From Syntrophales bacterium (GTDB taxonomy: Bacteria; Desulfobacterota; Syntrophia; Syntrophales; UBA5619): 6,094 nt of DNA. The stretch spans positions 1 through 6,094 of the forward strand of contig JAQTRB010000108.1 of NCBI GenBank assembly GCA_028712015.1, written 5' to 3'. Positions 5,929 through 6,094 of this stretch are shown here, piece after piece. The notes below the pieces were generated by a model. The model was not told where the DNA came from. It saw only the letters and a list, made by a program, of their open reading frames with translations, and did not search any database. The position numbers and the translations under genes are program-made. The stretch's first letter is position 1, and every line of letters begins with the position of its first letter.

Positions 5929-6094
5929 TTCGAACCTCCGGATATCGAATCGGGGATTTCGCCGAGTGCCTTGAGCGTTCCCTGATGGACGATCATTCCC
6001 TCATGGGTAATGAGCGAATTTTTGACGATTTCATCGTCAAAATCGAACCGGCCGCCGCCCTTCTTGAGGAGATTCTCGACATAATAGTACATGT
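5925..6094 (-). CDS. pntA1: NAD(P) transhydrogenase, alpha subunit 1 (NAD(H)-binding), C-terminal end only
   Basis: Only the last 55 complete codons are in the window; the gene continues past the right edge. The segment RFDFDDEIVKNSLITHEGMI (residues 15-34 of the visible part) matches the end of domain I of PntA, where E. coli has a similar DFDD block followed by an -ITHDGEI-type strand. Domain I is the soluble part that binds NAD(H) and exchanges hydride with domain III of PntB. The protein ends with a short tail instead of continuing into membrane helices, consistent with the split form. The stop overlaps the pntA2 start (ATGA at 5925-5928). An ATG at the window edge (6090-6092) is internal, not the start. 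The call rests on the short match plus the order pntA1-pntA2-pntB. Confidence 0.88.
   Translation of the reverse strand, partial: MYYYVENLLKKGGGRFDFDDEIVKNSLITHEGMIVHQGTLKALGEIPDSISGGSK
5935..5939 (-). promoter_or_regulatory. Ribosome binding site of pntA2
   Basis: GGAGG on the minus strand, 6 nt before the pntA2 ATG, lying inside the end of pntA1. pntB has only a weak site of its own before its ATG, so it probably depends on coupling to pntA2 translation. Confidence 0.75.

Noticed and set aside
4292..5974. A 560-codon open frame on the plus strand opposite pntB and pntA2
   Set aside because: It lies antisense to three clear pnt genes, is rich in Gly, Asp, His and Arg without family motifs, and has no good ribosome binding site. 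Long antisense frames are expected opposite GC-rich genes.
1..6094. Mobile elements, CRISPR arrays, tRNA or rRNA genes, defence systems
   Set aside because: No transposase or integrase motifs, no terminal inverted or regularly spaced long repeats, and no RNA gene pattern were seen. The genes are metabolic.

Overview
The window is GC-rich bacterial DNA with tightly packed genes. The set of genes suggests a Gram-negative bacterium that grows by fatty acid or acyl-CoA oxidation: an HSD10-type SDR next to a FadJ-like protein, a proton-translocating transhydrogenase made of three separate polypeptides, and an Rnk-type factor. A syntrophic or sulfate-reducing Desulfobacterota (former Deltaproteobacteria) would fit. 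That placement is an inference from gene content and protein style, because no rRNA or other marker gene is present.

Left part (1-2350, + strand). This is the end of a beta-oxidation operon. The C-terminal 73 residues of a short-chain 3-hydroxyacyl-CoA dehydrogenase are followed after 68 bp by a complete FadJ-like fusion of enoyl-CoA hydratase and 3-hydroxyacyl-CoA dehydrogenase (665 aa). A strong rho-independent terminator at 2309-2347 closes the operon.

Middle part (2500-3540, - strand). A zinc-type medium-chain alcohol dehydrogenase (330 aa) lies convergent to the fad operon. It has its own promoter, with a perfect TATAAT on the minus strand at 3534-3539. The 289 bp between it and the next gene holds this promoter, short phased direct repeats, and several inverted repeats, one of which is a plausible terminator for the operon to the right.

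Right part (3782-6094, - strand). This is a pnt operon, transcribed right to left: pntA1 (partial, only its C-terminus is in the window), pntA2, pntB, then rnk. The pnt genes overlap by ATGA start/stop junctions and rnk follows pntB by 21 bp. The membrane part of PntB keeps the proton-channel residues. Its nucleotide domain III, however, has Asn-Leu-Asp where the well-studied enzymes have the Lys-Arg-Ser that holds the 2'-phosphate of NADP(H). This is the most interesting observation in the window, since it questions which nucleotide this proton pump uses.

Together the genes deal with NAD(P)H made by or needed for acyl-CoA oxidation: the left operon and the middle gene encode nicotinamide-dependent dehydrogenases, and the right operon encodes a membrane pump that would link nicotinamide redox state to the proton gradient. 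No tRNA, rRNA, CRISPR array, insertion sequence or phage gene was seen.
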